From Nesterenkonia sandarakina (GTDB taxonomy: Bacteria > Actinomycetota > Actinomycetes > Actinomycetales > Micrococcaceae), in assembly GCF_013410215.1 (NCBI RefSeq), contig NZ_JACCFQ010000001.1, positions 372,001-436,000 on the forward strand: a stretch of DNA of 64,000 bases, given 5' to 3'. How positions within the stretch are numbered: the first letter of the stretch is position 1; the number at the start of each line of letters is the position of its first letter. A program made the translations under genes and the position numbers. Positions 17,544 to 26,300 of this stretch are shown here, piece by piece. The notes under the pieces were generated by a model. That model was given only the letters and a program-made list of their open reading frames with translations. It was not told the origin of the DNA and made no database searches.

Positions 17544-17969
17544 ATGACAAACCCCGAAACCTCCACACACCCGACGACGACGCCGGCCGCCCCCTCCAGC
17601 CCGATGCCGCGGCTGACCCTGATCGTGGGCGGGCTGCTGCTGGTGGTCGGCATCATCGGCTACGTGGCCACCTCCTTTGCGAGCATGACCGCACTGATCC
17701 CCTCGGTGGTGGGTGTGCTGCTGCTGATCAGCGGCGGCATCGCGCTGAAGAACCGCAAGCTCGGGGTGCACATCGCCCTGGTGGTCGCGCTGCTGGGCGC
17801 ACTCGGCATGATCATGCCGCTGATGAGCCTGCCCGAGCTATTCGCCGGCGAGTCCGAGAACCCTGGCGCCGTGATCTCCGCCCTGGTCACCGTGATCGTG
17901 CTGGTGGTCTACATCATCCTGGGCGTGCGCAGCTTCATCGCTGCGCGCCGCTGGAGGAACGCACGCTGA
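17544..17969 (+). CDS. Small four-helix membrane protein
   Basis: 141 residues. After a polar Thr/Pro-rich N-terminus of about 22 residues come four hydrophobic helices (about 24-44, 49-68, 75-95, 110-132), and the tail is basic (RRWRNAR). There is no signal for cleavage and no recognised family motif; it resembles generic DUF4190/YrhK-like small integral membrane proteins. It is transcribed divergently from aceA with a 19-bp palindrome 48 bp upstream of its start, so it probably has its own regulator. Function unknown. Confidence 0.7.
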   Translation: MTNPETSTHPTTTPAAPSSPMPRLTLIVGGLLLVVGIIGYVATSFASMTALIPSVVGVLLLISGGIALKNRKLGVHIALVVALLGALGMIMPLMSLPELFAGESENPGAVISALVTVIVLVVYIILGVRSFIAARRWRNAR

Positions 17970-18020
17970 GACTGACTGAACTGGGCAGAGCTGTTCCGAG
18001 CCGCGCCGGATCGCACCGAG

Positions 18021-18042
18021 CTGGCTGAGCGAACTCAGCCGG
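18021..18042. terminator. Hairpin terminator between convergent genes
   Basis: GGCTGAG (18023-18029) / CTCAGCC (18034-18040) with a CGAA tetraloop, extended by one G-T and one C-G pair. It lies 50 bp after the membrane-protein stop and covers the stop codon of the LytR_C gene. Confidence 0.5.
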
Positions 18043-18562
18043 TGGAGCAGCGCAGCTGGCCGGGGACCATCTCGAGGTCCCCGGCCTCTTCCATGTCCAG
18101 GACCGAGAACTCAGATCCCAGGATCAGATCCACGCTGTAATCATCGCGCTCATCGACGTCGACCATCGTGCCGGGGATGTGCTGCTGGAGGGTGTACGCC
18201 TGGCGCAGACCCCGGTCCCCCACCCGGATGATCCCGGCGAAGCCGGTGTCCGCGAAATAGTCGTTGTCCACCTCGGCGACTCGGAAGCTGCGATCACGGA
18301 GCTCGTCCGCCACCTCGTGGGCGAGCCCGGCGGCGTTGGTGGTGTTGAACACCGAGATCCGCACCCGCTCGGGCACCACCGGCTGCTGCGTGCTGGAGGG
18401 GCACTGCTCGGCGGTCGGGATCGATCCGCGGCCGAAGATGCTCAGCGGAAGCGTCCCGTTGATCATCAGCCAGCTGGCCCCGCTGATCATCCCGATCACC
18501 GCGAAGGTGCCCAGCCAGATGAGGAGCCTTCGGGTGCGCGTGCTCGCGGGCCGGTGATCCAT
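18035..18562 (-). CDS. LytR_C-domain membrane-anchored protein
   Basis: 175 residues. A basic N-terminus (HRPASTRTRRL) and one transmembrane helix (about 12-34) anchor it with the rest outside. The extracellular part (about 60-150) matches the LytR/CpsA C-terminal (LytR_C) domain: RVRISVFNTTNAAGLAHEVA, then DELRDRSFRVAEV, FAGIIRVGDRGLRQAYTL and VDLILGSEF. Such stand-alone proteins are found in actinobacteria, where LytR_C accompanies enzymes that attach polymers to peptidoglycan, but their own role is unknown. Just upstream on the same strand lies the SRP RNA gene. Confidence 0.88.
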   Translation of the reverse strand: MDHRPASTRTRRLLIWLGTFAVIGMISGASWLMINGTLPLSIFGRGSIPTAEQCPSSTQQPVVPERVRISVFNTTNAAGLAHEVADELRDRSFRVAEVDNDYFADTGFAGIIRVGDRGLRQAYTLQQHIPGTMVDVDERDDYSVDLILGSEFSVLDMEEAGDLEMVPGQLRCSTG

Positions 18563-18636
18563 GGGTTCGATTCTAGAAGCTCACAGCGGCCGCAGGTCCT
18601 GCCCCGGTCGAACCTGGCGCGCCGGAGACATGAAGA

Positions 18637-18722
18637 GCCCCACGTGCACCTGCCAGAGCCCACTTACCCTTGCTACCTTCCGGTCCTGGGGGAGTTCAGC
18701 AGGATGGCACCGCACGTGGGGC
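18637..18722 (-). ncRNA. ffs: Signal recognition particle RNA (4.5S type)
   Basis: Read on the minus strand, the ends CCCCACGTGC and GCACGTGGGG pair perfectly. The apical part contains the highly conserved Ffh-binding sequence AGGACCGGAAGGTAGCAAGG with its GGAA tetraloop and the asymmetric AGCA bulge. Size about 86 nt, typical of the short bacterial SRP RNA. It binds Ffh and helps target membrane proteins. Exact ends may extend a few bases on each side. It sits in the gap between the decarboxylase and LytR_C genes. Confidence 0.92.
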
Positions 18723-18767
18723 CGGGGTTCATCGTATCTCGGCCTCAGGGTCCAAGGCCAATGGAGC

Positions 18768-20480
18768 TCATCGCTTGAGCGCGTTGGCCACATCTTCGAG
18801 CAGCTGCGGGATGTCATCGCGGTCGGTGATCGCCTCGATGAAGACCAGCTTCTCGCGGTTGCTCATGGTGTCCTTGCAGGCCGCCAGCAGCTCCGCCTCG
18901 GTGGTGACCCGGCGGTAGAGGTAGTCCTCCTCTTCCGCGCCGAAGAGCCGGGGCACCAGCTCCCAGCGCCAGGGAGCGATGTCGTTGTAGATCTCGTCGG
19001 GTCCGTGGATGGCGCGCTCCACGGTGTAGCCGTCGTTGTTCACCAGCACCACCACCACGGGCAGCTTCTCGCGGATCATCACGCCCATCTCCTGGATGGT
19101 CAGCTGCGCAGAGCCGTCACCGATCAGCAACACCGGGCGGCGGCTGGGATCGGCGAGACCGGCACCGATGATCGCGGGCAGGGTGTAACCGATGGAGCCC
19201 CACATGGGCTGTCCGATGAACGTGGACTTCGCCGGGAACCGGTGGGAGGCCATCCCGAAGTAGCTGGTGCCCTGGTCGGCCGCGACGATGTTCGCAGATT
19301 CCAGCTGGGAGGCCAGCACGGACCACAGACCGTCCTGGGTCAGCGGACCCTCGGCCGGATCCCGTGGCGTCTGGGTGGCCGGGGCATGCGCCGCGGGCAT
19401 GGGGGCGACGTCGTCGAGCTCGGTGGTCACTCGGTGCAGCACCGCCAGCGCGTCCTGCAGCGAGATCGGGGTGAAGACCTCGTCCCCGACCCGGGCGCCG
19501 AAGCGGGAGACGTCGATCATCCGTGCCGGATCGAGATCCATGGAGAAGCCCGCGGTGGTGTTGTCGGTGTATTCCACTCCCAGGGTGATCAGCGCATCGG
19601 CTCCCTCGATGACCTCGCGCACCCTCTCCTGCGAGGCGGCTCCGGCGTAGATGCCCACGAAGTTCGGGTCCGATTCATCGACCAGGGTCTTGCCCCAGGC
19701 GAGGGTGGCGAAGGGCAGCTCGGAGTCGGTGAGGAAGGAGGCCAGCTCCTCGGTGGCGCCGAGCCGGTGGACCAGCAGATCGGCGAGCACGGCGGTGCGC
19801 CGTCCGGGCAGGAAACGGCGCACGGCGTCTTCGAAGGCGGCGACGGCGCGCGGGGTGGTCACCGGGAGATCGGTGGTCAGCGGCTCCGAGGGCGGGTAGG
19901 CGGCCACCTCGGCGACGTCGGCGGCGAGCATCAGATAGCCGGGGCGACGGCGGAAGACGACGTCGCGCAGGACGCGGTCGATCTCCCAGGTGGCGGTGGG
20001 AGCATCGAGATCGGCGTGGGCGCAGGTGACCTCTTCGGCCATGCGCAGGAAGTGCTTGAAGTCGCCGTCGCCCAGGGAGTGGTGGATCTTCCGGCCCGAG
20101 GCCTGGGTCTCCTTCGGCGGGGCCCCGACGATCTGGACCACCGGGACTGATTCGGCGTAGGAGCCGGCCACCGCGTTGATCGCGGAGAGCTCCCCGACCC
20201 CGTAGGTGGTCAGGAACGCGCCGATGCCGCGGATCCGGGCATAGCCGTCGGCGCTGTAGCCGGCGTTGAGCTCGTTCGCGGAGCCGACCCAGCGGATGCT
20301 GCGGTGGGCGACGACGTGGTCCAGGAAGTGCAGGTTGAAGTCTCCGGGGACGCCGAACAACTCGGTCAGGCCGAGCTCGGCCAACCGATCCAGCAGGTAG
20401 TCACCGATGGTGTAGTTCTCGAGGGACTCTTCCTGGGTGACTTCGGTCTTGTTCTCTTCGGGCATGGGTCTCGCCTTCAT
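18768..20480 (-). CDS. Thiamine-diphosphate 2-oxo acid decarboxylase (pyruvate/indolepyruvate type)
   Basis: 570 residues from ATG 20480 (ATG 20465 equally possible). Three-domain ThDP enzyme: ELFGVPGDFNLHFLD and the catalytic Glu in SANELNAGYSADGYAR in the pyrimidine domain, the adjacent His pair IHHSLGDGDF characteristic of pyruvate/indolepyruvate decarboxylases, and the cofactor motif GDGSAQLTIQEMG followed by NNDGYTVE in the diphosphate domain. It non-oxidatively decarboxylates a 2-oxo acid to an aldehyde. Pyruvate, indolepyruvate, phenylpyruvate or branched-chain keto acids are all possible. A divergent MDR oxidoreductase gene shares the 160-bp promoter region and could reduce a product, though this is speculative. 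Confidence 0.9.
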   Translation of the reverse strand: MKARPMPEENKTEVTQEESLENYTIGDYLLDRLAELGLTELFGVPGDFNLHFLDHVVAHRSIRWVGSANELNAGYSADGYARIRGIGAFLTTYGVGELSAINAVAGSYAESVPVVQIVGAPPKETQASGRKIHHSLGDGDFKHFLRMAEEVTCAHADLDAPTATWEIDRVLRDVVFRRRPGYLMLAADVAEVAAYPPSEPLTTDLPVTTPRAVAAFEDAVRRFLPGRRTAVLADLLVHRLGATEELASFLTDSELPFATLAWGKTLVDESDPNFVGIYAGAASQERVREVIEGADALITLGVEYTDNTTAGFSMDLDPARMIDVSRFGARVGDEVFTPISLQDALAVLHRVTTELDDVAPMPAAHAPATQTPRDPAEGPLTQDGLWSVLASQLESANIVAADQGTSYFGMASHRFPAKSTFIGQPMWGSIGYTLPAIIGAGLADPSRRPVLLIGDGSAQLTIQEMGVMIREKLPVVVVLVNNDGYTVERAIHGPDEIYNDIAPWRWELVPRLFGAEEEDYLYRRVTTEAELLAACKDTMSNREKLVFIEAITDRDDIPQLLEDVANALKR

Positions 20481-20640
20481 GGTCTTGGCCGGCTCCAGCG
20501 ATGCGGGTGGTTCGACTGGGCGGCCAACGGTCTACGGTGCGCTCAGTCTACGTGGGAGCCGTCACAGCAGATTGCCGCAGGAATAGGCGTCCGCGATCTC
20601 CTGTTTTCGAGCGCATACCCCCGAATGGAAGTAGGAGAAG

Positions 20641-21618
20641 ATGCGCGCAGTCACCCAGCAGACCTTCGGAGAGCCCTGGGACGTCCTTGACGTCGAAGAG
20701 GTCTCCACCCCGGAACCCGGTGCCGGCGAGGTGCGGGTGCGGACCCTGCTCTCCCCGATCCACAATCACGACCTCTGGACCATCCGCGGGTCCTACGGCT
20801 TCAAGCCGGAGCTGCCGGCCCGCACCGGGTCTGAGGCCGTCGGGGTCATCGACGCCCTCGGCGAGGGCGTGGAGAACCTCGAGCTGGGTCAGCGGGTCGC
20901 CGCTGGTGGCGTCTTCGGCGCCTGGGCGGAGTCCTTCACCGCGCCGGCGGCGGGCCTGATTCCGGTGGACGACGACGCCGACGACGAGGTCGCCGCTCAG
21001 CTGGTCGCGATGCCCTTCTCCACCATCGCGCTGCTGGACTGGTTGGATCTGAAGGAGGGCGACTGGATCATCCAGAACGCCGCCAACGGCGCCGTGGGGC
21101 GGATGCTGGCCCAGCTCGCGCCGACCAGGGGCATCAACGTGCTCGGCCTGGTGCGTCGCGACGACGGCGTCGAGGAGCTCAACGCTCAGGGCATCGACCA
21201 GGTCGTCTCCACCGAGTCATCGGGCTGGCAGGACCGCGTCGCCGAGATCACCGGCGGGGCGAGGGTCGTCGCCGGCATCGACTCTGTGGGCGGGGATGCG
21301 AGCAACCATGTGCTCTCCCAGCTGGGCGAGGACGCGACACTGGTGATCTTCGGCGCGATGGCCGGGGGCACCATGGGACTGAACTCCGGGGCCATCATCT
21401 TCAACAACATCACCGTCAAGGGCTTCTGGGGCTCCCGCGTGATGAGCGAGCTGGCGCCGCAGCGCCGGGGCGAGCTGTTCACCGAGCTGCTCACCCGCGT
21501 CAAGGACGGCACCCTCTCGCTCACCGCCGAGGCGACCTACCCCTTCGATCAGGTGCGCGAGGCGTCGAAGGCGAACTTCGTCCCAGGCCGCAAGGGCAAG
21601 ATCCTGCTGCGGCCCTGA
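20641..21618 (+). CDS. MDR-superfamily zinc-free oxidoreductase (quinone reductase/2-enoyl reductase-like)
   Basis: 325 residues from ATG 20641 with AGGAG 6 bases upstream. Medium-chain dehydrogenase/reductase layout: GroES-like N-terminal domain with ARTGSEAVGVIDALGEGVE, then a Rossmann domain with NAANGAVGRMLAQLA. No zinc-binding Cys cluster is visible, and the pattern IQNAANGAVGRM with NNITVKGFWGSR resembles trans-2-enoyl-CoA reductase/quinone oxidoreductase members using NADPH. The substrate is unknown. Divergent from the 2-oxo acid decarboxylase. Confidence 0.88.
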   Translation: MRAVTQQTFGEPWDVLDVEEVSTPEPGAGEVRVRTLLSPIHNHDLWTIRGSYGFKPELPARTGSEAVGVIDALGEGVENLELGQRVAAGGVFGAWAESFTAPAAGLIPVDDDADDEVAAQLVAMPFSTIALLDWLDLKEGDWIIQNAANGAVGRMLAQLAPTRGINVLGLVRRDDGVEELNAQGIDQVVSTESSGWQDRVAEITGGARVVAGIDSVGGDASNHVLSQLGEDATLVIFGAMAGGTMGLNSGAIIFNNITVKGFWGSRVMSELAPQRRGELFTELLTRVKDGTLSLTAEATYPFDQVREASKANFVPGRKGKILLRP

Positions 21619-21689
21619 GTCCCAGCGGGGGCCCGGGGTCTGGACTGACCAGGGCATCGACTTCCCGGGGTATCGACCCTCAGGGGGTG

Positions 21690-22622
21690 TCAGCTGGCCG
21701 GGGGCTGAAACACCCACGGTTCGCTGGGCAGCGCCTGCGGGTCGAAGGACCTCAGGGCCCGGTCCAGCGGGCCCGCGGGCAGTCCCAGTGAGACCAGCAG
21801 CAGGTCGCGCAGCGCCTCGGCGTCGACCCCCTGGTCCTTCAGCGCGGCGCGGGTCACGGCGCCGTCGCGCTTGGCCAGGCGTTTGCCCTCGGTGTTGAGC
21901 ACCAGCGGCACGTGGGCGTACTGCACCTGCGCGGCGGCCTCGGCGCCGTAGAGCAGTCCGCGCAGATAGGCCTGGTTCGGCGTGGAGGAGGCCAGGTCGT
22001 CTCCGCGAACCACCTGGTCCACCGCGGTGAGCTGATCATCGACCACCACCGCAAGGTTGTAGGCCGGGGCGCCGTCGTTGCGTCGGATCACGAAGTCATC
22101 CACCGCGGTGGTGATCCGGCCCAGCAGCACGTCCTCGGCGGAGAACTCCTCTGCGACGCCCGCTCCGGACCGGGGGGCCCGCAGCCGCAGCGCGGCTGGC
22201 CGCTGCGCCCGACGGAGCGCCCGCTGGTCCTCGCTGAGGTTCCGACAGGTGCCCGGGTATACGCCGGTGGGCGCGTGGGGTGCTCGGGTCGCCTCGCGGA
22301 TCTCTCGGCGCGAGCAGAAGCACTCGTAGGTCATCCCGTTCTGCGTGAGCTCTGCGATGGCCGCGGCATAGCGATCCATCCGTTCTGACTGCCGGATCAG
22401 CCCGGCGCCGTCCTGGTCGTCGAAGCTGACTCCCATCGCGCGCAGATCCTCGGCCTGCTGCTCCTCCGCCCCGGGCACGGTGCGCTCGAGGTCGAGGTCT
22501 TCGAAGCGCAGCAGGAATCTCCGGCCGGTGGAGCGGGCGAAGAGCCAGGCCAGCATCGCGGTGCGCAGATTGCCCAGATGCAGCTCCCCTGAGGGACTCG
22601 GTGCGTAGCGTCCGGCGGGCAT
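21690..22622 (-). CDS. gluQ: Glutamyl-Q tRNA(Asp) synthetase
   Basis: 310 residues, the size of GluQRS, a paralogue of the glutamyl-tRNA synthetase catalytic core without anticodon domain. It attaches glutamate to queuosine 34 of tRNA-Asp. Motifs are RYAPSPSGELHLGNLRTA (class I HIGH-like HLGN), the zinc ligands CFCSRRE...YPGTC, FVIRRNDGAPAYNLAVVVDD, and KRLAKRDGA (KMSKS equivalent). ATG 22622 matches the conserved N-terminus. Monocistronic; the neighbouring gene is convergent. Confidence 0.95.
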   Translation of the reverse strand: MPAGRYAPSPSGELHLGNLRTAMLAWLFARSTGRRFLLRFEDLDLERTVPGAEEQQAEDLRAMGVSFDDQDGAGLIRQSERMDRYAAAIAELTQNGMTYECFCSRREIREATRAPHAPTGVYPGTCRNLSEDQRALRRAQRPAALRLRAPRSGAGVAEEFSAEDVLLGRITTAVDDFVIRRNDGAPAYNLAVVVDDQLTAVDQVVRGDDLASSTPNQAYLRGLLYGAEAAAQVQYAHVPLVLNTEGKRLAKRDGAVTRAALKDQGVDAEALRDLLLVSLGLPAGPLDRALRSFDPQALPSEPWVFQPPAS

Positions 22623-22763
22623 CGGTATCCCCTCTCCTCAGGTCAGATCACGGCAGTGACCCATCCTACGGGGGCCCGATGTGCATTATGCGTCGGTTCT
22701 CCGCTAGTATGAAGTCTGCTCTCGAGGGCCGTGCCGATAAGGCAGGCCAGCGGGGAGCAGCCA

Positions 22764-22848
22764 GGAGGATTCGCCTAGCGGCCTATGGCGCACGCTTGGA
22801 ACGCGTGTTGGGTTCACGCCCTCGGGGGTTCAAATCCCCCATCCTCCG
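22764..22848 (+). tRNA. tRNA-Ser (anticodon GGA)
   Basis: Acceptor stem GGAGGAT/ATCCTCC (22764-22770 and 22841-22847) with discriminator G. Anticodon stem CACGC/GCGTG with loop TTGGAAC puts GGA at 22798-22800. A long class II variable arm (GGGTTCACGCCC) follows, and the T arm has GGGGGTTCAAATCCCCC. The long variable arm and G73 identify serine. The gene encodes the next two bases CC, but not a full CCA. A -10-like TAGTAT lies at 22706-22711 without a good -35. Confidence 0.97.
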
Positions 22849-22931
22849 CCGATGGAAGCCCGTCAGTCTGAGAGATCAGACCGGCGGGCTTCTTCGTGTC
22901 TTCACCCGCGCCTGGCACCAGCGGGACAGGT

Positions 22932-23093
22932 TCAGCGGCCGAAGATCCGGCTGAAGAACCCGCTCGAGGGTGCCGGCTCGTGCCCCGGACAGCGCTGGGC
23001 GGCACTGACCCCGCGCATCACCTGATCCACGTGCTGGCCGCATCCGGCCCAGGTGGTCTTTCCGCAGGTCTTACAGGTCACGGCTCGGCACAT
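22932..23093 (-). CDS. Cys-rich miniprotein (53 aa) behind a CsoR-like operator
   Basis: 53 residues from ATG 23093, with AAGGAG 6 bases upstream (a longer reading to 23129 has no ribosome site). It contains CRAVTCKTCGKTTWAGCGQH, then RCPGHE: five Cys and two His within about 35 residues, a likely zinc- or copper-binding knuckle. The C-terminus SSGFFSRIFGR is a short amphipathic tail. Similar short CRAVTCKxCxKxTWAGCG proteins occur in Micrococcaceae as hypotheticals, by my recollection. The palindrome at 23131-23146 just upstream suggests induction by copper or by reactive sulfur species. Function unknown. Confidence 0.75.
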   Translation of the reverse strand: MCRAVTCKTCGKTTWAGCGQHVDQVMRGVSAAQRCPGHEPAPSSGFFSRIFGR

Positions 23094-23130
23094 GGTGGCT
23101 CCTTCTTCTCGGGGGAACAGTGACTCCATA

Positions 23131-23146
23131 ATACCCCAGGGGGTAT
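23131..23146. promoter_or_regulatory. CsoR/CstR-like operator
   Basis: ATACCCCAGGGGGTAT has 7-bp perfect arms (ATACCCC/GGGGTAT) around AG. This is the operator type bound by the CsoR-RicR-CstR repressor family (ATACCC...GGGTAT). It lies 38 bp upstream of the Cys-rich miniprotein start. The remaining stretch up to the nuclease gene (23147-23384) holds no other recognisable signal. No csoR gene is in the window. Confidence 0.65.
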
Positions 23147-23384
23147 ACAGGGTCCGCCGTCCGCTTCGCCGCCGCGAGGCACAACGGTTCGCGTGCTCGC
23201 CGCCGAGCTGGAGGAAGGGGGTTTCCCTCGCCGTAGCATCCTGTTCACATGACTTTGCTTGGATTCGAGGTGGTCCCGGTCGGCGGCGGTCTGCTCGCGG
23301 CCCGCCCGACCCTTGGATGCAGCACTGACGTGACCATCGGTGAGCGCAGGACGATCACCTAGACCCGAAGAGGACTCCACCTTG

Positions 23385-26300
23385 ATGAACACCTCCCGCG
23401 ACGTCTCCCCACCCGGGCGAGGACGACCACTCCCCCGCGCACTTGCCGCGCTGGGGCTCAGCGCGGCCCTGCTGGCCCCAGCTCCGGCCTTCGGCTCCAC
23501 CGCCCCACCAGCCCCCGAGGAGACCGACAGCGAGGGCGGCGCGAACTGCGTCGTCATCAACGAGGCCTTCCCCAACGGCGGCAGCGGTTCCGCTGCACTC
23601 TCCCACCGGTTCGTGGAGCTGCTGAACACCTGCGAGGTGGCCGTGGACCTCAGCGAGTGGTCCCTGCAGTACCGGGCCAGGACGACGACGGGCGCGCCGA
23701 GCACGACGATTCCGCTCGGCGGGGAGATCGCCCCCAATGGCCACTACCTGATCCAGGGCGGCGGCAACAACGGCGACGGCGCCACCCTGCCCACCCCGGA
23801 TGCCCAGACCGGAGCGGCCATCGGCGCGGCTGCCGGAGGCACCTTCATCCTGGCCAGCACCTCCGAGACGCTCAGCGAGCTGCCCGTGGACTCGGTGGTG
23901 AACCACGACCAGGTGGCAGACCTGCTGGGCTTCGGCACCAGCAACACCTTCGAGACGGCACCGGCTTCCACCGGCACGAACGCCACATCGATCAGCCGCA
24001 CCTCCGGTGCTGACACCGATGACAACTCCGCTGACTTCACCCGTGGCGAGCCCTCTCCGACCAACGCCGCCGGGGAGACCCTGGGAGAGCCGGGCGAGCC
24101 GGAACCCACTGAGCCGGGCGAGCCTGAGCCGACGGATCCGGACGAGCCCGGTGAACCGGGACCCAGCGAGCCCGCCGATCCGGAACCCACAGACCCTGAG
24201 CCCACGGATCCCGAGCCCACCGATCCCGAGCCCACCGATCCCGATGAGCTCGAGATCGCCGAGATCAACCAGGCCCTGGACGGCGCCGGTGAGGAGGACC
24301 TCCCGGTGACCACCCGCGGCGTGGTCACCGCGGTCTACCCTGCGCAGCAGAGCTTCAACGGCTTCTACCTGCAGACCGCCGGCACCGGCGGGGACGTGGA
24401 TCTCGAAGACCACGAGACCTCGGATGCGATCTTCGTCTACTCCCCCACTGCGATCGCTGAAGACAGCGTTCAGATCGGTGACTTCGTGGAGATCACCGGC
24501 GACGCCACGGTCTACTTCGACAACCCGCAGATCGCGCTCTACCCGGGGTCCACGCAGACCCCGCACCACGAGCTCGCACTGATCCAGGACGAGCCCTTCG
24601 AGGCGGTGAAGCCGGCCTCCATCGAGGTCCCGGAGAATGCGGAACAGCGTGCATCGCTGCTGGGCATGCTGCTGGACCCGCAGGGAACCTACACCGTGAC
24701 CGACCACTACACGCTGAACCAGTATGGCGAGATCGGCATCGTGCTCGGCGAGGAGCCGCTGGTGAATCCCACCTCGGCGTTCCGGCCCGGACCTGAGGCC
24801 CAGGCGCTGGCCGCTCAGAACGAGGAACGGGTGATCTACCTCGATGACGCGGCGTCGACCTCCTGGCAGTCCTGGAGCGCAGACCGCGCACAGCCCCTGC
24901 CGTACCTGACCATCGAGGATCCGATCCGGGTCGGCGCCGAGGTGCTCTGGGAGACCGACGTGATCATGGACTACCGCTTCGAGGAATGGCGTCTGCAGCC
25001 GCTCTCCAAGCTGACCCCGGAGACCGCCGAGCAGGTCCAGCCGGCCAGCTTCGAGAACACCCGGGAAGGCAACGAGTCCCCGGCGGAGCGCGAGGGCGAT
25101 GTGCGAATCGCCGGATTCAACGTGCTCAACTACTTCATCTCCCTGGGTGAGGATGAGCCGGGCTGTGAGTTCTACACCGACATCGACGGCGAGCCCACCA
25201 CGAACGACTTCTGCGATGCCCGGGGCGCCTACAGCCAGGCCAGCTTCGAGCGTCAGGAGTCCAAGATCGTCGCGGCGATCTCCGGGCTCGACGCCGACGT
25301 CGTCGCGCTCCAGGAGATCGAGAACACCCGGCACTTCTTCGAAGACGGCGGCCGGGACCATGCCCTGGCGGCACTGGTCCAGGCGCTGAACCAGGCCGAG
25401 GGCAGCGCAGGTACCTGGGACTACGTGGAATCCCCGGAGCAGGTGCCCGCGGCGGAAGACGTGATCCGCAACGGATTCATCTACCGCACCGACCGGGTGG
25501 CCCCGGAAGGGGATTCCCGGATCCTCTTCGAGGACGGCGTGGAAGACCTGGACCAGAGCCAGCTCGGGGAGCTGGACCTGGACGCGATCTTCTCCAACGC
25601 CCGTGAGCCGCTGGCCCAGGAGTTCACCGCGGTGGACGCAGGGGCACAGGGAGGCCAGGCAGAGTCTGAGGACAGCTTCCTGGCGATCGTGAACCACTTC
25701 AAGTCCAAGGGCGGCAGCGGCAGCGGAGACAACGCCGACACCAACGGGCAGGGCTCCTTCAACGGGGACCGGGTGCGCCAGGCCGAGGCGCTGGTGGCCT
25801 TCGCCGAGGCCCTGGAGGAGGAGGCCGAGACCGAGAAGGTCTTCCTGATGGGCGACTTCAACTCCTATGAGATGGAGGACCCGATCCAGGTCATCGCCGA
25901 CGCCGGCTATGCGAACCTCTCCGCGGAGACCGGCGGGTACAGCTACATGTTCGGCGGCGCCGTGGGGTCCCTGGATCACCTCTTCGCCTCCGAGGCCGCT
26001 GCGGCGGACGTGGTGCAGACCGAGATCTGGAACATCAACGCCGTGGAGCCCCTGGCGCTGGAGTACAGCCGGTACAACTCGGTGGGCACCTTGCTGCACA
26101 CCCCGGACCAGTGGCGCTCCTCCGACCACGACCCGATCCTCGCCGACCTGGCGCTCTCCGGCCCCGCGGCCCCCGGAGACGGTGACGACGGAGACGATGA
26201 GGGCGACGGAGACACCGGCGAGACCCCCGAGCACCCGGCCTGGGACTCGGCGGCGGTCTACACCAACGGGGACACCGTGAGTCACGAGGGCGGGGTCTAC

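Noticed and set aside
18555-20150. A long plus-strand reading frame (529 residues) opposite the decarboxylase gene
   Set aside because: It is the antisense of a ThDP enzyme with all its motifs; its composition is Gly/Val/His-rich without any fold. The high G+C leaves many open antisense frames.
23249-23362. A short frame of about 37 residues starting MTLLGFEV upstream of the nuclease
   Set aside because: No ribosome site, no conservation evident, and it runs into the nuclease leader.
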